Positions 6,625-8,730 of a stretch of DNA of 8,730 nt are shown one piece after another. Every line of letters starts with the position of its first letter. Position 1 is the stretch's first letter. Both the position numbers and the translations under genes were made by a program. The DNA lies in contig DAOVHN010000066.1 in assembly GCA_030671915.1 (NCBI GenBank), positions 1 to 8,730 on the forward strand, given 5' to 3'. This stretch comes from Pseudomonadota bacterium (GTDB lineage Bacteria; Pseudomonadota; Alphaproteobacteria; UBA8366; JADFVY01). Below the pieces are notes generated by a model, which worked only from the letters and a program-made list of their open reading frames with translations, was not told where the DNA came from and did not search any database.

Positions 6625-7209
6625 ATGGTCGAGATCAAAATCCGCAAATACCACACGCTCGTCGACGAAACCTTCCACGAGGGCGGACCCGTGGCCGGTG
6701 AACCGATCCGCGCGGCGGCCGTGCTGGCGGTCGTCGAAAACCCATATGCGGGCCGTTACGAGCCCGACATCACACCGATGATGGAGGCGCTGAAGCCGCT
6801 GGGTCTGGAAATGTCCAGGCGGCTGATCGATGCGCTGGGCGGCGACCCGGGGGCAATCGAATCCTACGGCAAGGGCGCCATCGTCGGCGAGGCCGGCGAG
6901 CTGGAGCATTGCGCGCTGTGGCATGTGCCCGGCGGCTATGCGATGCGCCAGCTGCTGGGCGACGCCGCGGCCATCGTGCCATCGTCGGTGAAAGTCGGTG
7001 GCATGGGCGCACGGCTGGACGTGCCGCTGGGCCATATAAACGCGGCCTATGTGCGCAGCCATTTCAGCGGCATGGAAGTGAGCCTCAACGATGCGCCGCG
7101 CGCCAACGAGATCGTCTTCGTGCTGGCCATGACCACGGGCGGGCGCATTCACGAACGGGTCGGCGGCCTGAGGGCCGACGAGATCAAGGGAGAAGACGGG
7201 TTGCGCTGA
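6625..7209 (+). CDS. DUF1185 'amino acid synthesis family' protein
   Basis: This 194-residue protein matches the family Pfam PF06684 (formerly DUF1185). Published structures of the family showed a variant of the Bacillus chorismate mutase fold, and the name 'amino acid synthesis' rests on that rather than on a tested reaction. Conserved-looking blocks are VENPYAGRY (37-45), YGKGAIVGEAGELEHCAL (81-98), a Gly/His/Arg-rich block at 121-151 (SVKVGGMGARLD, GHINAAYVRSH) and NEIVFVLAMTTGGRIHERVGG (161-181). The histidine- and glutamate-rich blocks could form an active site. It is cytoplasmic, with no signal or membrane segment. The start at 6625 has a clear ribosome site AGGGAG (6614-6619), 20 bases after the previous stop. 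In this operon, between a ring reductase and an uptake protein, it may act on a ring-reduced or ring-opened intermediate. The reaction is unknown. Confidence 0.88.
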   Translation: MVEIKIRKYHTLVDETFHEGGPVAGEPIRAAAVLAVVENPYAGRYEPDITPMMEALKPLGLEMSRRLIDALGGDPGAIESYGKGAIVGEAGELEHCALWHVPGGYAMRQLLGDAAAIVPSSVKVGGMGARLDVPLGHINAAYVRSHFSGMEVSLNDAPRANEIVFVLAMTTGGRIHERVGGLRADEIKGEDGLR

Positions 7210-7271
7210 AGCACTCTCTGCTCTTCAATAAGGCAAAATTCAAACGGCAAATAAAACAGGGAGACAAAAAC
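7210..7271 (+). promoter_or_regulatory. AT-rich leader before the binding-protein gene
   Basis: This 62-base gap is conspicuously AT-rich against very GC-rich neighbours. It contains GGCAAA twice (7232-7237 and 7246-7251) and TCAAACGG (7240-7247), an octamer also present before the MarR gene at 41-48. The ribosome site of the next gene is AGGGAG at 7258-7263, 8 bases before its ATG. A weak promoter reading is possible (TTGCGC 7201-7206, 17 bases, TTCAAT 7224-7229). No strong terminator hairpin is seen, so read-through from the operon is likely. An unstructured leader would help the high translation a binding protein needs. Confidence 0.4.
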
Positions 7272-8477
7272 ATGAAAACCAGACGGACATTCCTTACAGC
7301 CGCCGCGGCCGTTATCGCGACTTCGGCCCTCGCCGGCGGCGCCGGGGCGGCCGAGACCATCAAGATCGGCGAGATCAACAGCTATACGCGCCTGCCCGCC
7401 TTCACCCAGCCCTACAAGAACGGCTGGGAACTGGCGGTCGACGAGATCAACAGCGCCGGCGGCGTGCTGGGCCGGCAGATCGAGGTCATCTCGCGCGACG
7501 ATGCCGGCAAGCCGGGCGACGCGGTCAAGATCGCCGAGGAACTGGTCAGCCGCGATCGCGTGGTCATGCTGGCCGGCACCTTCTTCTCCCACATCGGCCT
7601 GGCGGTCACCGATTTCGCCAAGCAGAACAAGGTGATGTTCGTCGCCGCCGAGCCGCTGTCGGACGCGCTTACCTGGGCCAAGGGCAACCGATACACCTTC
7701 CGCCTGCGCCCCAACACCACAATGCAGGCCGCCATGCTGGCCGAGGAAGCGGCGAAGCTGGGCCTGAAACGCTGGGCGACCATCGCGCCGAACTACAAAT
7801 ACGGCCAGGACGCCGTGGCGGCCTTCAAGGCGCAGCTTGTGAAGCGCCAGCCGGACGTGGAATTCGTCGCCGAGCAATGGCCGGCCCTGTTCAAGATCGA
7901 CGCCGGGGCCGAGGCCCAGGCGCTGGCGGCGGCCAAGCCGGACGCCATCTATAACGTCACCTTCGGCGGCGACCTCGCCAAGTTCGTCCGCGAGGGCAAG
8001 CTGCGTGGCCTGTTCGAGGGGCGCGAGGTGGTGAGCCTCTTGTCCGGCGAGCCGGAATATCTCGACCCGCTGAAGGACGAGGCGCCCGAGGGGTGGATCG
8101 TCACGGGCTATCCCTGGTACGCCATCGACACGCCGGAGCATCGCCGCTTCGTCAACGCCTACCGCGCCAGGTACAACGACTATCCGCGGCTCGGCTCGGT
8201 AGTCGGCTACAACACCTTCAAGGCGATCGCCACCATCATCGGCAAGGCCGGATCGACCGACACCGACAAGATGATCGCGGCGGCCGAGGGCATTACCGTG
8301 GATTCCCCCACCGGCCCCTTCACCTTCCGCGCCATCGACCACCAGGCCACCATGGGCGCCTATGTCGGCCGCACCGCGCTGAAGGACGGCCGGGGCATCA
8401 TGGTAAACTGGCGCTACGCCGACGGCGCCGACTACATGCCAAGCGACGCCGAGGTCAAGGCGATGCGGGGGCAGTAG
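7272..8477 (+). CDS. periplasmic ABC-transporter substrate-binding protein (LivK/Peripla_BP_6 type)
   Basis: This 401-residue protein belongs to the branched-chain amino acid-type binding proteins, whose members also bind aromatic acids, amides and related small molecules. Seen: an export signal MKTRRTFLTAAAAV with a twin-arginine-like TRRTFL (3-8), a hydrophobic Ala-rich stretch to about 24 and a probable cleavage after AGA (24-26). The mature part opens with IKIGEINSYT, then WELAVDEINSAGGVLGRQIEV (52-72) and DDAGKPGDAVKIAEEL (76-91), all standard for the first lobe. PNYKYGQDAVAAFK (173-186) and VVGYNTFKAIATII (310-323) mark the second lobe. The ATG at 7272 is chosen because the signal peptide begins there; the longer frame from 6909 overlaps the preceding gene. 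It is the last gene of the + strand run. No permease or ATPase gene is in the window, so its partners must lie elsewhere. It probably captures the substrate degraded by the operon; the ligand is inferred from context only. Confidence 0.93.
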   Translation: MKTRRTFLTAAAAVIATSALAGGAGAAETIKIGEINSYTRLPAFTQPYKNGWELAVDEINSAGGVLGRQIEVISRDDAGKPGDAVKIAEELVSRDRVVMLAGTFFSHIGLAVTDFAKQNKVMFVAAEPLSDALTWAKGNRYTFRLRPNTTMQAAMLAEEAAKLGLKRWATIAPNYKYGQDAVAAFKAQLVKRQPDVEFVAEQWPALFKIDAGAEAQALAAAKPDAIYNVTFGGDLAKFVREGKLRGLFEGREVVSLLSGEPEYLDPLKDEAPEGWIVTGYPWYAIDTPEHRRFVNAYRARYNDYPRLGSVVGYNTFKAIATIIGKAGSTDTDKMIAAAEGITVDSPTGPFTFRAIDHQATMGAYVGRTALKDGRGIMVNWRYADGADYMPSDAEVKAMRGQ

Positions 8478-8671
8478 ACCGAGCGAACTCGACGCCGGCC
8501 AGCGGCCTCATCCTGAGAGCTTGTGAATGTATCTGCCCGCGGGCTGCATTCTGCTGGGCTGCGGGTTTTCGGGCAATGCTTTTGGCGTCGGCGTTTGCCG
8601 GGCGCGCGGAATTGGCCATGCGGCGGGTTTTTGCGTGCTGGCGGTTGGCTTTCCGGCGCCCCACCGGGCGG
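8478..8671. other. intergenic region after the binding-protein gene
   Basis: Apart from the terminator candidate, this stretch holds only small hairpins: CGAG/CTCG (8480-8483 with 8488-8491) and CGCCC/GGGCG with a 4-base loop (8657-8661 with 8666-8670). Base use is T- and G-rich on the + strand with runs such as GGGTTTTT (8625-8632), unlike the coding genes to the left. A minus-strand reading frame crosses it (8455-8664) but gives a low-complexity Ala/Arg/Gln protein that runs into the end of the binding-protein gene, so it is not called. No attachment site or insertion-sequence end was recognised. Confidence 0.4.
8536..8569 (+). terminator. weak terminator candidate after the operon
   Basis: CCCGC (8536-8540) can pair with GCGGG (8561-8565), followed directly by TTTT (8566-8569). 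A small inner hairpin GCA/TGC (8546-8548 with 8552-8554) lies in the loop. The stem is short and the loop about 20 bases, so it would be weak. The position, 58 bases after the last stop, is right for ending the operon. A competing 10-base palindrome GCCCGCGGGC (8535-8544) overlaps the left arm. Confidence 0.25.
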
Positions 8672-8730
8672 TTATGCGGGGATGGGGGCGGTGAGGCGGT
8701 GGGTCTGGAGGATGTTATTGGCCAGCGCGA
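8672..8730 (-). CDS. possible 3' end of an unidentified minus-strand gene
   Basis: Read on the minus strand from the right edge, one frame gives ALANNILQTHRLTAPIPA and then TAA (8672-8674). The peptide looks like an ordinary protein tail (a short helix, then a Pro-rich end), while the other two minus frames are either interrupted or low-complexity. Only 18 residues are visible, so no family can be named. If real, the gene converges on the operon, and the stretch at 8478-8671 is a tail-to-tail gap, a natural place for terminators. It could equally be a chance frame. Confidence 0.3.
   Translation of the reverse strand, partial: ALANNILQTHRLTAPIPA

Noticed and set aside
6909..7271. N-terminal extension of the binding protein starting inside the DUF1185 gene
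   Set aside because: The extension is Arg/Gly-rich, and a clear export signal with its own ribosome site begins at 7272.
8535..8544. Perfect palindrome GCCCGCGGGC as an operator
   Set aside because: Short GC-only palindromes are common in DNA of this composition, no promoter-like sequence is next to it, and it overlaps a terminator-like stem.
8455..8664. 69-residue minus-strand open frame in the downstream region
   Set aside because: The product is Ala/Arg/Gln-rich, overlaps the end of the binding-protein gene, and no ribosome site or family similarity is apparent.
8478..8730. Insertion-sequence end or attachment site
   Set aside because: No terminal inverted repeat pair, target duplication or recognisable transposase fragment could be identified in the visible sequence.

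Overview
The window is high-GC DNA with tightly packed genes on the + strand. The MarR regulator, the CoxM-type flavoprotein, the molybdenum hydroxylase, the LivK-type binding protein and the codon choice all suggest an alphaproteobacterium, perhaps a Rhodospirillales-like one. That placement is an impression from the sequence, not the result of a search. No rRNA, tRNA, CRISPR array or complete mobile element was seen.

Layout. A MarR-family regulator gene (66-539) is followed by a 132-base gap. The gap holds a near-consensus sigma-70 promoter (TTGACA, 17-base spacer, TCTAAT) and, 3 bases after the -10 box, a perfect 12-base palindrome that looks like the regulator's operator. Five genes then run without usable gaps: the FAD subunit of a xanthine-dehydrogenase-family enzyme (672-1517), a fused [2Fe-2S]/molybdopterin subunit (1514-4252), a 6-hydroxynicotinate reductase-family Fe-S protein (4245-5732), a UPF0280 protein with an ApbE-like signature (5732-6604) and a DUF1185 'amino acid synthesis family' protein (6625-7209). 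After a 62-base AT-rich leader comes a periplasmic ABC-transporter binding protein with a twin-arginine-type signal (7272-8477). The last 250 bases hold a weak terminator candidate and possibly the 3' end of an unidentified gene on the minus strand.

Reading of the system. The cluster looks like a catabolic unit for an N-heteroaromatic acid such as nicotinate or a relative. A binding protein captures the compound, a two-subunit molybdenum hydroxylase oxidises the ring, and a 6-hydroxynicotinate reductase-like enzyme reduces the hydroxylated ring. The UPF0280 and DUF1185 proteins have no assigned reaction. Two ideas stand out. The 6-hydroxynicotinate reductase of Eubacterium barkeri is reported to carry covalently bound flavin, and the gene immediately after the reductase here has an ApbE-like (flavin transferase) signature, so UPF0280 may be a dedicated flavinylation or maturation factor. 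No amidohydrolase-type enamidase is present, so DUF1185 is a candidate for the missing ring-processing step. Substrate identity cannot be fixed from sequence alone.
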